Source of the DNA: Aquabacterium sp. A3
GTDB lineage: Bacteria > Pseudomonadota > Gammaproteobacteria > Burkholderiales > Burkholderiaceae_C
Length of the DNA stretch: 64,000 nucleotides
Reading direction: 5' to 3'
Assembly: GCF_038069945.1 (NCBI RefSeq)
Contig: NZ_JBBPEV010000002.1
Coordinates: 464,644 to 528,643, forward strand
Under the pieces are notes generated by a model. It was not told where the DNA came from, did no database searches, and saw only the letters and a list, made by a program, of their open reading frames with translations. Shown in pieces: positions 17,320 through 25,603 of this stretch (the first letter of the stretch is position 1; every line of letters begins with the position of its first letter). The translations under genes were made by a program, and so were the position numbers.

Positions 17320-18719
17320 TCAAAACGAGGGGCGGTGCGCAGCCCGGCGGTCTGGCGGTCGTTGGCCGAATCCAGTCGCTGAGCGGTCACCAGTGCCGTT
17401 TGCCGGAACGTGGCCAGCGCCTGGGGCGACAGCTGCAAGGTTTCGGCGGCACGGGCAATCTTCATCGGGTCCACGTGCTTGCCAGCCACCTTGAACTCGA
17501 AGTGCAGGTGAGGGCCGGTGGCCCAGCCGGTGGCACCCACGGCGCCAATGCGCGTGCCCTGGTCGATCTTTTGGCCCCGGCGCACGTCGATGCGGCTCAG
17601 GTGTGCGTACACGGTCATGCGGTTGCCAGAGTGCTGCACCTGCACCACGTTGCCGTAGCCGTTTTGCCAGCCCGCAAAACTCACCGATCCATCGCCCACC
17701 GAACGCACCGGCGTGCCCGTGGGCGCGCCGTAGTCCACCCCTAGGTGTGCACGCCAGGTTTTGTGGATCGGGTGGAAGCGCATGGCGAAACCGGAGGTCA
17801 CACGCGAGAACGCCAGGGGGGACGCCAGGAACGCGCGGGTCTTGCTGGTGCCCGTCAGGTCGAAGTAGGCGCCCTTGCGGCCGGCCTCCTGGAACCACAC
17901 GGCGTCATGCACCTTGCCCTGGTTGATGAACCGAGCCGCCAGCACCCGCCCGGCGCTGCCCGACCAGGTCACCGGCTCGCCGTCGGCCAGGTAGGACTCA
18001 TACAGCACGCTGAAGGCATCGCCCACCCGCAGTTCGCGGCGGAAGTCGATGTCGGTGCCGAAGATTTCGGCCACCTGGTTGGTGACGCCATCGGGCACGC
18101 CCGCCGCATCGGCGGCGGCAAACAGCGACGACCGGATGGTGCCCGACGCCGTGCGCTCGATGGTTTGCAGCGGCACCAGTTCGCGTTGGGCTTCGTAGCG
18201 CACCCCTTGGGCGTCGTCGATGCGCTCCACCGTGATGCGCACGAAGTGGGTGTCGAAGTCGCTGGTGCTGTCCGCAGGGCCACGAACCACCAGGCGCTTG
18301 AGTTGGCCATCTTGCGCCTCGGCCGTCACCGACTTGCCGGTGCGGCCTTGGAGCAGGGTGCCGGCCACCGGGTCGTTGCGGATGAACTGCGCCGCCGTGG
18401 GGTCGTCAACGCCCAGGCGCTGCAAGACGGTGTCCACCGTGTCGCTGTGGCGTGTGACGTCGGTGCGGTGCAGCAGCAACCCGGTGTCGTCCAGGGCCTT
18501 GAGTTGATCGGGCAGCCAGGGCGATTCGATCGGGGTGCTCAGGGCCGTGATGGGGGGCAGGGTGGGTGAAGACGCCAGGGGCGCCACACCGAAGGCGGTA
18601 ACGGCGGATCCGCCCAACAACACAAGGACGGCGGCACTGAGGCGGTGAGGGTGGCGGTGGGTGGCTTGCTGCAGGGTCAGCAGCGCTCGGAACAACTTGG
18701 AATCGGTCAAAACATGCAC
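17316..18719 (-). CDS. M23-family peptidoglycan endopeptidase (LytM domain)
   Basis: About 467 aa. One N-terminal hydrophobic segment (LSAAVLVLLGGSAVTAFGV) acts as an anchor or signal. Then come a linker, an OapA/LysM-like middle region, and a C-terminal M23 domain with the zinc-binding HLGVD and HLHFEF motifs both intact. The predicted role is cleavage of peptide cross-bridges in the periplasm. The start is uncertain: the frame is open to 18794, GTG 18719 and TTG 18710 are the best candidates, and no strong Shine-Dalgarno decides. Operon with anmK (4-bp overlap) and divergent from tyrS. Confidence 0.9.
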   Translation of the reverse strand: MHVLTDSKLFRALLTLQQATHRHPHRLSAAVLVLLGGSAVTAFGVAPLASSPTLPPITALSTPIESPWLPDQLKALDDTGLLLHRTDVTRHSDTVDTVLQRLGVDDPTAAQFIRNDPVAGTLLQGRTGKSVTAEAQDGQLKRLVVRGPADSTSDFDTHFVRITVERIDDAQGVRYEAQRELVPLQTIERTASGTIRSSLFAAADAAGVPDGVTNQVAEIFGTDIDFRRELRVGDAFSVLYESYLADGEPVTWSGSAGRVLAARFINQGKVHDAVWFQEAGRKGAYFDLTGTSKTRAFLASPLAFSRVTSGFAMRFHPIHKTWRAHLGVDYGAPTGTPVRSVGDGSVSFAGWQNGYGNVVQVQHSGNRMTVYAHLSRIDVRRGQKIDQGTRIGAVGATGWATGPHLHFEFKVAGKHVDPMKIARAAETLQLSPQALATFRQTALVTAQRLDSANDRQTAGLRTAPRFE

Positions 18720-18832
18720 CCCATCAACACCGGAGGCGGCGGTCTGTGCGCCAGCGCCCCTTAAAATCTGCAACCCACTCGCACGCAAAATCAATGCCTG
18801 CGCGAGCCCAATCGGTCAAGTATATAGCGACC

Positions 18833-18848
18833 ACCCCCTACTGGGGGT
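18833..18848. promoter_or_regulatory. Perfect inverted repeat between M23 gene and tyrS
   Basis: ACCCCC (18833-18838) and GGGGGT (18843-18848) flank TACT. It lies in the divergent gap 27 bp before the tyrS ATG. The half-site GGGGGT recurs in the regulatory regions of the paralogue cluster (22306-22318). Binding protein unknown. Confidence 0.35.
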
Positions 18849-18874
18849 GATTGATTGTCACAGACGGGTCACCC

Positions 18875-20146
18875 ATGTTGCCATCCGAAAAAGCCCCTGA
18901 AGTCCAGCCTCAACACCCCATCACCGACCGGGTCCAGGAGGCCCTGGCCATCACCCGGCGCGGCGTGGAAGAGTTGCTGCCCGAGGCCGAGTGGGTGCGC
19001 AAGCTGGCCCGATCTGAAGCCACCGGCACGCCGCTGCGCATCAAGCTGGGCCTGGACCCCACCGCCCCCGACATCCACCTGGGGCACACCGTGGTGCTCA
19101 ACAAGCTGCGCCACCTCCAGGATATCGGCCACCAGGTCATCTTCTTGATCGGCGACTTCACCTCGCTGATCGGTGACCCGTCAGGCCGCAACACCACCCG
19201 CCCACCGCTGACGCCCGAGCAGGTCAAGGCCAATGCCGAGACCTACTACAAGCAGGCCAGCCTGGTGCTCAACCCCGACAAAACCGAGATCCGCTACAAC
19301 AGCGAGTGGTGTGACGCCTTGGGCGCGCGCGGCATGATCCAACTGGCCAGCCGCTACACCGTGGCCCGGATGATGGAGCGCAACGACTTTCATGATCGTT
19401 TTCATGCGGGCACGTCCATCAGCGTGCACGAGTTTTTGTATCCGCTGATGCAGGGCTATGACTCGGTGGCGCTCAAGTCTGACCTGGAGCTGGGCGGCAC
19501 CGACCAGAAGTTCAACCTGCTGATGGGGCGCCACCTGCAGGCCGAGTACGGGCAGGAGCCGCAATGCATCCTGACCATGCCGCTGCTGGTGGGCCTGGAC
19601 GGCGTGGACAAGATGAGCAAGTCCAAGAACAACTACGTGGGCATCAGTGAAGCGCCCAACCAGATGTTCGGCAAGCTCATGAGCATCAGTGACGACCTGA
19701 TGTGGCAGTACTTCACCCTGCTGAGCTTCAAGGCCATGGCCGAGATCGAGGCGCTGAAGGCTGAGTGCACCTCGGGGCGTAACCCGCGCGATGCCAAGGT
19801 GATGCTGGCGCAAGAGATCGTGGCGCGTTTCCACGGGGCGGGTGCAGCCGTGTCGGCGCTGGATGATTTCAACAACCGGGCCCGGGGCGGCGTGCCAGAC
19901 GACATCCCCGAGGTGGCCCTGAGCCTGCCGGCCGACGGCGCCGGGCTGGGCGTGGCCGCGCTGCTGCGTCAGGCCGGGCTGGCGCCTTCGGCCAGCGAGG
20001 CCAACCGCCTGATCGAGCAGGGTGGCGTGAAGATCGCGGGCGACGCGGTCAGCGACAAGTCGCTGAAACTGGGCGCCGGGGTGTATGTGGTGCAGGTGGG
20101 CAAGCGCAAGTTTGCGAAGGTGACGCTGTCAGGGGCGCAGGGCTGA
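18875..20146 (+). CDS. tyrS: Tyrosine--tRNA ligase
   Basis: A 423-aa class I aminoacyl-tRNA synthetase. The ATP-binding HIGH motif reads HLGH at residues 68-71, KMSKS is at 246-250, and an S4 RNA-binding domain ends the protein ([19 protein letters not shown]). The HLGH/KMSKS spelling places it with the TyrZ-like subgroup common in proteobacteria. ATG 18875 is preferred to an in-frame TTG at 18851. The Shine-Dalgarno is weak. Confidence 0.95.
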   Translation: MLPSEKAPEVQPQHPITDRVQEALAITRRGVEELLPEAEWVRKLARSEATGTPLRIKLGLDPTAPDIHLGHTVVLNKLRHLQDIGHQVIFLIGDFTSLIGDPSGRNTTRPPLTPEQVKANAETYYKQASLVLNPDKTEIRYNSEWCDALGARGMIQLASRYTVARMMERNDFHDRFHAGTSISVHEFLYPLMQGYDSVALKSDLELGGTDQKFNLLMGRHLQAEYGQEPQCILTMPLLVGLDGVDKMSKSKNNYVGISEAPNQMFGKLMSISDDLMWQYFTLLSFKAMAEIEALKAECTSGRNPRDAKVMLAQEIVARFHGAGAAVSALDDFNNRARGGVPDDIPEVALSLPADGAGLGVAALLRQAGLAPSASEANRLIEQGGVKIAGDAVSDKSLKLGAGVYVVQVGKRKFAKVTLSGAQG

Positions 20147-20231
20147 ACAGCCTGCGGGTGATCCCGGATGCGGGGTGCTTGTGCTTTCACTTAACGTCCC
20201 ACCATTCAATCAACCAGTGGAGTACTGCACC

Positions 20232-21008
20232 ATGAAACATTTCACCGCTACTGTGGTCGCCGCTGCCGCCTTGGTGGCCGCCGGTTCGGCCAGCGCCGCG
20301 CTGGTCACGATCAATGCCAATGATGGCTTGATCGACGGCGCTGGCACGCTCACCTTCAGCGAAAATCTGCGCAACGCCCTGAACGTGGGTGCCGTCACGG
20401 CAGAGGCCTTTGGTGACGCCACCTCGGCCATCACCGGCGCGCCGGGCGCTTACACCAACATCGCCGTGTCGGCACCTGTCACCTCGCTGGTGTACGACGA
20501 CACCACCAACCAGGTGACCAAGGTCTTCACGTCGGGGGGCGCACGACAGGTGGCTGGCAATGTGCCTGGCGTGTCGGGTGGCGGCTGGGTGGAAGTCGGC
20601 AACCTGGAAGTTGATCTGCTCACCAGTGAAATTTTCGGCACCATCGTGGGTCAAAGCGATGCTGGTGCGTCCGTGAACTACTACGGCAAGCTGTTCACCA
20701 TCGGATCGGTCACAGGCGACACGACCCTGCCATCGCCAGCCAGCACTGGTTTCACGACACTGAGCACGCTGGCGCTGGACTCGGCGGCTTTCACCCAGAT
20801 CTCCAACGCTTTGGCCTTGCAATTCCTGGGCAGCGTGTCCTTGCAGGCGGCATCCAGTGATTTCGGTACCATCGAGTCGGCCATCTCCAATCTGATACTC
20901 ACCCCCCCCCCCCCGGTGCCATCGATCCCTGAGCCCTCCACCTACGCGCTGATGGGGCTTGGGCTGGTGGGGTTGGCTGCGGCGAGGCGTCGGCAAGTCA
21001 AGGCCTGA
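20232..21008 (+). CDS. PEP-CTERM protein, paralogue 1 of 5, with poly-C tract
   Basis: A 258-aa exported protein. Residues 1-22 form a signal peptide (hydrophobic Ala/Val core ending ASA). The body belongs to the family shared with the genes at 21354, 22527, 25604 and 26545, with the conserved blocks TFSENLRNALNV, WVEVGNLEVDL, FGTIVGQS and ALALQFLGSVSLQAAS. The C-terminus is a complete PEP-CTERM sorting signal: PEPSTYALMG, a hydrophobic helix, then ARRR. It would be processed by an exosortase, which is not in this window. Unlike its paralogues it has a run of 13 C (20902-20914) encoding Pro residues just before PEPS. The body's function is unknown. A strong terminator follows. Confidence 0.85.
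   Translation: MKHFTATVVAAAALVAAGSASAALVTINANDGLIDGAGTLTFSENLRNALNVGAVTAEAFGDATSAITGAPGAYTNIAVSAPVTSLVYDDTTNQVTKVFTSGGARQVAGNVPGVSGGGWVEVGNLEVDLLTSEIFGTIVGQSDAGASVNYYGKLFTIGSVTGDTTLPSPASTGFTTLSTLALDSAAFTQISNALALQFLGSVSLQAASSDFGTIESAISNLILTPPPPVPSIPEPSTYALMGLGLVGLAAARRRQVKA
20902..20914 (+). repeat. 13-C homopolymer inside a PEP-CTERM gene
   Basis: Thirteen consecutive C read as the end of ACC, three CCC and the start of CCG in the frame of the gene at 20232. The tract lies 19-20 bp before the PEPST codons. A gain or loss of 1-2 C would shift frame and remove the anchor while leaving the secreted body intact. Confidence 0.9.
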
Positions 21009-21353
21009 TAACAGCCTAAGGTATGAATAAAAATGGCGGGTTTACCCGCCATTTTTATTGGCGCTCTGAATTCACCCCAATGGGTTTCGATATTCCGCTT
21101 GCGCCGCATGAGGAAACTGTTTGTGAAATAGCGCACAAATGCTGCCCATGCGTTGCACTTCAGGCCATCGAGAAACGAACGCTTGCGCGTGTTACGCCTG
21201 TTGCAAAAGAGATTCCTGAAGTTGGGGGTTAATACCGGATTCGAGCCTGCAACCCCGGGTTGCAATGGGCTCGTGCGGGGTGGACAGGAAGATGCGGGCG
21301 CCTGATTCACCTCCCCCTACAAAAGACCCGCTGTCAATCGAGTGGAGAAAGAC
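21009..21353 (+). promoter_or_regulatory. 345-bp gap: terminator, then regulatory region of paralogue 2
   Basis: After the terminator at 21031-21058 this region holds GGGGGTTAATACC (21224-21236), about 120 bp before the next start, and a perfect 17-bp palindrome with arms TGCAACCC (21248-21255) and GGGTTGCA (21257-21264). No coding frame here is convincing. The promoter itself was not fixed. Confidence 0.5.
21031..21058 (+). terminator. Terminator after PEP-CTERM paralogue 1
   Basis: A 12-bp stem AAAATGGCGGGT (21031-21042) / ACCCGCCATTTT (21045-21056) with a minimal loop and a T-run on either strand, so it works in both directions. Confidence 0.85.
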
Positions 21354-22106
21354 ATGCAATTTGCAATCAAGAGCCTGGTCGCTGCCGCGGCCTTCGTGGC
21401 GGCCGGCGCGGCCAGCGCTGCCCTGGTGACCATCAACGCCAACGACCCCAGCTCCGGCTACATCATGGAGGGCTCTGGCGCCCTGACCTTCAGCGAAAAC
21501 CTGCGCAACGCCCTGAACGTGGGCAGCGTGACCGCTGATGCCTTTGGCGCGGCAACCTCGGCCATCACTGGTGCGCCGGGTGCTTACACCAACATCGAAA
21601 TCGGCGCGCCCGTGACGTCGCTGGTGTACGACGACGCCACCAACGAGGTGGTGAAGGTGTTCACCTCGGGTGGTGCCCGTCAGGTGGCTTCCAACGTGCC
21701 CGGCGTTTCTGGCGGCGGCTGGGTGGAAGTGGGCAACCTCGAGGTTGATCTGGTCACCAAGGAGATCTTCGGTACCATCGTGGGCCAAAGCACCGCTGGC
21801 GCTGCCGTGAACTACTCGGGCAAGATCTTTTCGATCGGTGCCGTCACGGGCGACACCGCCTTCCAGGTGGGCACCGCCAACACGGCACTGACCACCCTGG
21901 CGCTGGATGGCGTGGCCTTCACGCAGATTCAAACCGCCTTGGCGCTGCAGTTCCTAGGTACGGTGTCTCTGCAAGCGGCCTCGGCCGATTTCGGCAACAT
22001 CGCCTCCACGATCACCGTGACGGCCGTGCCTGAGCCCTCCACCTACGCCCTGGTGGGCGCCGGCCTGCTGGCCGTGGCTGTGGCGCGTCGCCGCGCAGCC
22101 AAGTGA
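21354..22106 (+). CDS. PEP-CTERM protein, paralogue 2 of 5
   Basis: A 250-aa exported protein nearly collinear with paralogues 1 and 3. Signal peptide of ~23 residues ending AASA, family body, and a C-terminal PEP-CTERM signal (VPEPSTYALVG, hydrophobic stretch, ARRR). ATG 21354 follows GTGGAGAAAG; an in-frame GTG at 21342 overlaps that ribosome-binding site. The sequence before the PEP motif is ITVTA rather than the poly-Pro of paralogue 1, so this copy has no slippage tract. It has its own upstream palindrome and its own terminator, so it is a separate unit rather than part of an operon. Confidence 0.85.
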   Translation: MQFAIKSLVAAAAFVAAGAASAALVTINANDPSSGYIMEGSGALTFSENLRNALNVGSVTADAFGAATSAITGAPGAYTNIEIGAPVTSLVYDDATNEVVKVFTSGGARQVASNVPGVSGGGWVEVGNLEVDLVTKEIFGTIVGQSTAGAAVNYSGKIFSIGAVTGDTAFQVGTANTALTTLALDGVAFTQIQTALALQFLGTVSLQAASADFGNIASTITVTAVPEPSTYALVGAGLLAVAVARRRAAK

Positions 22107-22526
22107 TTTTTCACGCTGCGGCGTGATGTTCACGAGCGGGGCTTGCCCCGCTTTTTCTTTTGGTGCTGTACTTGCCTGGATGTGCGCCAGCAAGGTGCAA
22201 CAGAGTGTGACAAATCCTTCAGGGTGTCCGTGTCTTGCCCCTTCGTTTTTTGGCGGTCTGGCGACGGTTGGCGGGTGCGTTCCCAGGGGACGCGCGCTGA
22301 GCCCAGGGGGTAACCCCCACACCTGAACGAGGGGGGTATCGCCCGAAATTGGTGCTTTCCTGATGCAGAACGCACATGCCTAGGGGGAACGAGAGGTTGT
22401 GTTTAATGCGATGCGGGCCCTATGCTTACGACAACAGGTGCCAAGGTGCATCTGGGTTGGAACAGGAGTACGCGGATGCCTGTTACAGCAACAGATTCAA
22501 AGGGCCGCTTTCAAGTGGAGATAGAA
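22107..22526 (+). promoter_or_regulatory. 420-bp gap: terminator, then regulatory region of paralogue 3
   Basis: The terminator at 22135-22158 comes first. Further on lie a perfect 13-bp palindrome GGGGGTAACCCCC (22306-22318), a GGGGGGTA run near 22331 and CCTAGGGGGAA at 22379-22389, about 140 bp before the start of the next gene. Several short open frames overlap this stretch but none has coding character. Confidence 0.5.
22135..22158 (+). terminator. Terminator after PEP-CTERM paralogue 2
   Basis: 8-bp stem AGCGGGGC (22135-22142) / GCCCCGCT (22145-22152), then TTTTCTTTT. Confidence 0.8.
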
Positions 22527-23279
22527 ATGAAATTTGCGATCAAGAGCATCGTCGCTGCTGCCGCTTTCGTGGCCGCTGGTGCCGCCAGCGCCGCCCTGGT
22601 GACCATCGACGCCAACGACCCCAGCTCCGGTTTCATCATGGAGGGCTCTGGTGCCCTGACCTTCAGCGAAAACCTGCGCAACGCCCTGAACGTGGGCAGC
22701 GTGACCGCTGAAGCCTTCGGTGGCGCCACTTCCAGCATCACCGGCGGTCCTGGCGCGTACACCAACATCACCGTTGGCGCACCCATCACCTCGCTGGAAT
22801 ACGACGACGCCACCAACCAAGTGACCAAGGTGTTCACCGCTGGCGGCGCCCGTCAAGTGGCTGGCAACGTGCCTGGCGTGTCCGGTGGCGGCTGGGTTGA
22901 AGTCGGTAACCTGGAAGTGAACCTGGTCACCAACGAAATCTTCGGCACCATCGTGGGCCAAAGCACCGCTGGCGCTTCCGTGAACTACTACGGCAAGCTG
23001 TTCACCATCGGCGCTGTCACTGGCGACACCACCTTCCAAGAAGGCACCGCCCTGACTTCGCTGAGCACCCTGGCTCTGGACTCGGCTGCATTCACCCAGA
23101 TCTCCAACGCTCTGGCCCTGCAGTTCCTGGGTTCGGTGTCCCTGCAAGCCGCTTCGGCTGACTTCGGTAGCATCGCTTCGTCGATCACCGTGACCGCCGT
23201 TCCTGAGCCCTCCACCTACGCCCTGATGGGTCTGGGTCTGGTGGGTCTGGCCCTGGCTCGTCGCCGCGCCGCCAAGTGA
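22527..23279 (+). CDS. PEP-CTERM protein, paralogue 3 of 5
   Basis: A 250-aa exported protein, the closest relative of paralogue 2 (near-identical signal peptide and first 60 residues). Body blocks: SGALTFSENLRNALNVGSVT, WVEVGNLEVNL, FGTIVGQSTAG and ALALQFLGSVSL. PEP-CTERM signal at the end (VPEPSTYALMGLGLVGLALA, then RRRAAK). ATG 22527 follows GTGGAGATAG; the frame is open from 22422 but upstream codons are not family-like. Codon choice is more C- and G-ended than in paralogues 1 and 2 and resembles that of highly expressed genes such as rplM, so this copy may be the main product. Confidence 0.85.
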   Translation: MKFAIKSIVAAAAFVAAGAASAALVTIDANDPSSGFIMEGSGALTFSENLRNALNVGSVTAEAFGGATSSITGGPGAYTNITVGAPITSLEYDDATNQVTKVFTAGGARQVAGNVPGVSGGGWVEVGNLEVNLVTNEIFGTIVGQSTAGASVNYYGKLFTIGAVTGDTTFQEGTALTSLSTLALDSAAFTQISNALALQFLGSVSLQAASADFGSIASSITVTAVPEPSTYALMGLGLVGLALARRRAAK

Positions 23280-23340
23280 GCTTTCACGCCTGAGGCGTGA
23301 TCGAGACAGAGCGGGGTTTGCCCCACTCTGTTTCAACACG

Positions 23341-23373
23341 ACCGCTCAGTATCATGCTGAGCGGTTTTTTTTT
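23341..23373 (+). terminator. Terminator after PEP-CTERM paralogue 3
   Basis: 9-bp stem ACCGCTCAG (23341-23349) / CTGAGCGGT (23357-23365), then an unbroken run of T. A weaker hairpin at about 23306-23330 precedes it, so the gene has tandem terminators. Confidence 0.85.
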
Positions 23374-23461
23374 ACCGAATGATGCCAGTGTGATCCATTG
23401 CACAGAAACTGGCGCTGTGCCAACCCGTCGCCATCCCACCGGGCCTTCCATAGGAGACAGC

Positions 23462-24676
23462 ATGAAGAACATCAACTGGTCGGGCGCCATGCGCAGCCTG
23501 GCCCTCGTCGCGGCGGCGGCATGCGCCGTGCCCTCTGCGGTCGCGTCTGATCGCCTGGACGGGCTTTTCTCGAAGATCGAGCCCTCGTTGCGCGAGCGGG
23601 CGTTCATGCGGTTGAACTATGTGCATGCCAATGTCAAGACGACTTCAGGCGATGCTTACGACGTGACGGGTCCCGTGGTTGGGGCCAACGACATTCTGAA
23701 CTATCTGAGCTCGAATGCGACCACCCCATACACGTCGATGTTCAACACTGGTGTTGGGCCTGTTGGCGCTCGCACTGACAGTGGTGTGACGGTGCCGGCC
23801 ACGTTTTACAACTTTGCCAGTGGCGCACTCACCGGGGATTTTGGTTTTTTCCAGTCGCCTGACAACGCTCTTGCGCTGGACGCAGAGTCTCAAAATTGCC
23901 CCCAGTTGCTTAATGGCCTGGGCACGCCGTGTGGTGTCAAGGCCCGTTCAGATGCTTCCATTGGCACGCCGGCCATCAGCGTAGGCTATTTTCTCGATGC
24001 TCAGAAGGCTTGGGTCCTTGAAGCATTTTTGTTGGCCGCACCCTTGAAAGCATCGGTGTATGGCGAAGGCAGGGGCTCCTTGAATGGCAAGGAGATCATC
24101 AATCTGAAGTTGCTGCCGCCCACTGTGATGTTGGGCCACTATTTTGGGAACGAGAAGTCGCGCATCAGGCCGTTCGTTGGGTTGGGTGCTTCTTACGCCA
24201 TTTTCTTTGACGTCCGGGCGACACCCACCTTGAACTCGTATCAGGGTGGAGACACCACCGTGTCCATCAAGAACTCGTTTGGCGTTGGCCCATTTTTTGG
24301 TGTGATGGGGCAACTCGATGAGGACTGGCACATCAGCCTGAATGTGGGCAAGCTGCGGTATAAAACTGAAGCCACCTTGATTACCAGGGAAACCCGCATT
24401 ACCTCTGAATCTGCTGTGACCAGCGACTACGGCCCCGCGATTGACATTGCGATCGACTCCCTTAACTCGCTGGGTAGCAGGCCTGAGTTCGCCGGCGCGA
24501 ACCCACCGGATGGTTACGTGCCTGGACAGCCAGTCCAGCCGCTCACCGCCTTGATGTGCGATTTGGCAAAAGCCAAGTATGGCAACAACAACTGTAGCCA
24601 TGGTACTTTTGTGCGCAAACAGAGCACGAGACTGGATAACACGCTTTTCATGCTGAGCGTGGGACGTCGATTCTGA
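23462..24676 (+). CDS. OmpW-family outer-membrane protein, enlarged
   Basis: A 404-aa protein, well above the ~200-240 of classical OmpW. Signal peptide to about residue 29 (ending AVAS). The C-terminal half matches OmpW: PPTVMLGHYF, RPFVGLGASYAIFFDVR, then GPFFGVMGQLDEDWHISLNV, with a terminal Phe (SVGRRF) typical of barrel insertion. The N-terminal insertion (~residues 45-165) is Asn/Thr/Ser-rich and carries Cys residues, so it probably forms long extracellular loops. It may form a channel for small hydrophobic compounds, as OmpW does. It lies between the PEP-CTERM trio and a second barrel gene 26 bp downstream, likely one operon. RBS: ATAGGAGAC. Confidence 0.8.
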   Translation: MKNINWSGAMRSLALVAAAACAVPSAVASDRLDGLFSKIEPSLRERAFMRLNYVHANVKTTSGDAYDVTGPVVGANDILNYLSSNATTPYTSMFNTGVGPVGARTDSGVTVPATFYNFASGALTGDFGFFQSPDNALALDAESQNCPQLLNGLGTPCGVKARSDASIGTPAISVGYFLDAQKAWVLEAFLLAAPLKASVYGEGRGSLNGKEIINLKLLPPTVMLGHYFGNEKSRIRPFVGLGASYAIFFDVRATPTLNSYQGGDTTVSIKNSFGVGPFFGVMGQLDEDWHISLNVGKLRYKTEATLITRETRITSESAVTSDYGPAIDIAIDSLNSLGSRPEFAGANPPDGYVPGQPVQPLTALMCDLAKAKYGNNNCSHGTFVRKQSTRLDNTLFMLSVGRRF

Positions 24677-24702
24677 TTTGAGTCTTCTGACAGGACATTT
24701 CT

Positions 24703-25332
24703 ATGACTAACAAGTTATTCGGCCTTGCACTCCTCAGCGTTTTGTCACCTGCCGCTTTTGCCCAGGGGTATGTCGGCGCGGTGGCCGCTCTCACCCGTGT
24801 TGATGTTTCTTGCCTGCCTGGCGTCAGTTGCGATAACAATGGTTTTGGTTTCAAGCTTTTTGCGGGGACCAAACTCGAAAAGCCGTTGCTGAAACTGGGT
24901 GGTGGCGGTGTCGATGTTGTTGAAGTGGCGGCCATGCGCTTCGCAAAAGGGCGCTACAACGGTAGAACCGAGATCACGGTAAATGGCGGATCTGGTCCGG
25001 TGGTGGCCAATGTACCTGCGTCGGTGACCTTGGGTGTCAATGGACTGGTTGCATCGTTGGGGGCCTCGTTCCCTCTCGGTCAAAGGTTGACGCTCACGCC
25101 CAAATTAGGGGTGGCTTACATGACGGCGACAGGTGAATACGTGGTCGACGGCGCGCGCATGGGCAGCGTAACCAAGTCCAGCGTACAACCCTATCTGGGC
25201 ATGTCGGCTGACTACTTGCTGGGGCAGGGGATCAAGCTGACAGCCGGTTTGGATTGGACGCGCTTTCGACTGGACGGCACTGAGAATGAGGACGCCATGC
25301 TGCTCGGCCTCGGCGCCGCCGTGTCGTTCTGA
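24703..25332 (+). CDS. Outer-membrane beta-barrel protein
   Basis: A 209-aa protein with a 20-residue signal peptide (FGLALLSVLSPAAFA-Q). Alternating amphipathic strands follow (GFKLFAGTKLEKPLLKLGGG, KLGVAYMTATGEYVV, KLTAGLDWTRFRLDG) and a C-terminal Phe (GAAVSF), the pattern of small OmpA-transmembrane-like barrels. Two Cys near the N-terminus (CLPGVSC) may form a disulfide. Cotranscribed with the OmpW-like gene (26-bp gap) and ended by a UUCG-loop terminator. Function unknown. Confidence 0.75.
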   Translation: MTNKLFGLALLSVLSPAAFAQGYVGAVAALTRVDVSCLPGVSCDNNGFGFKLFAGTKLEKPLLKLGGGGVDVVEVAAMRFAKGRYNGRTEITVNGGSGPVVANVPASVTLGVNGLVASLGASFPLGQRLTLTPKLGVAYMTATGEYVVDGARMGSVTKSSVQPYLGMSADYLLGQGIKLTAGLDWTRFRLDGTENEDAMLLGLGAAVSF

Positions 25333-25357
25333 CACCAGTCGCACCGTATCCACGATC

Positions 25358-25382
25358 AAGGGCCTTCGGGCCCTTTTTCTTT
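25358..25382 (+). terminator. Terminator after the barrel-protein operon
   Basis: 7-bp stem AAGGGCC (25358-25364) / GGCCCTT (25369-25375) closed by a TTCG tetraloop and followed by TTTCTTTT. Confidence 0.85.
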
Positions 25383-25468
25383 TGCCACGCTCGGCGTTAA
25401 ACGTCAAAAATATCGCTAACCCTGAGAACTTTGCCCCACTAAGGGCTGGCGCAAACCCTAGGAATTTC

Positions 25469-25483
25469 GGGTTACCCTGGGGG
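25469..25483 (+). promoter_or_regulatory. G-rich upstream element of paralogue 4
   Basis: GGGTTACCCTGGGGG, 120 bp upstream of the ATG at 25604. It matches in layout GGGTTAGTACCAGGGGG at 26369-26385 before paralogue 5. A CTAACCC word also lies at 25416-25422. Confidence 0.4.
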
Positions 25484-25603
25484 CTCTCCCCACATTCGCG
25501 GGGGGGTGGGTAAGAGGGCCATCGAGCACGATACATCCATGGGCTCGCATCAAACGGGTTCCGTAACGCAAGCAACTTTCCCAGGAATCAACAGGAGTTC
25601 CAC

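Noticed and set aside
20147..20231. Sigma-54 promoter before the PEP-CTERM genes
   Set aside because: PEP-CTERM genes often have TGGCAC-N5-TTGC promoters, but no such pair with correct GG/GC spacing is visible upstream of any of the three.
22422..22526. Longer N-terminus for PEP-CTERM paralogue 3
   Set aside because: It would put 35 non-hydrophobic residues before the signal peptide; ATG 22527 has a ribosome-binding site and matches paralogue 2.
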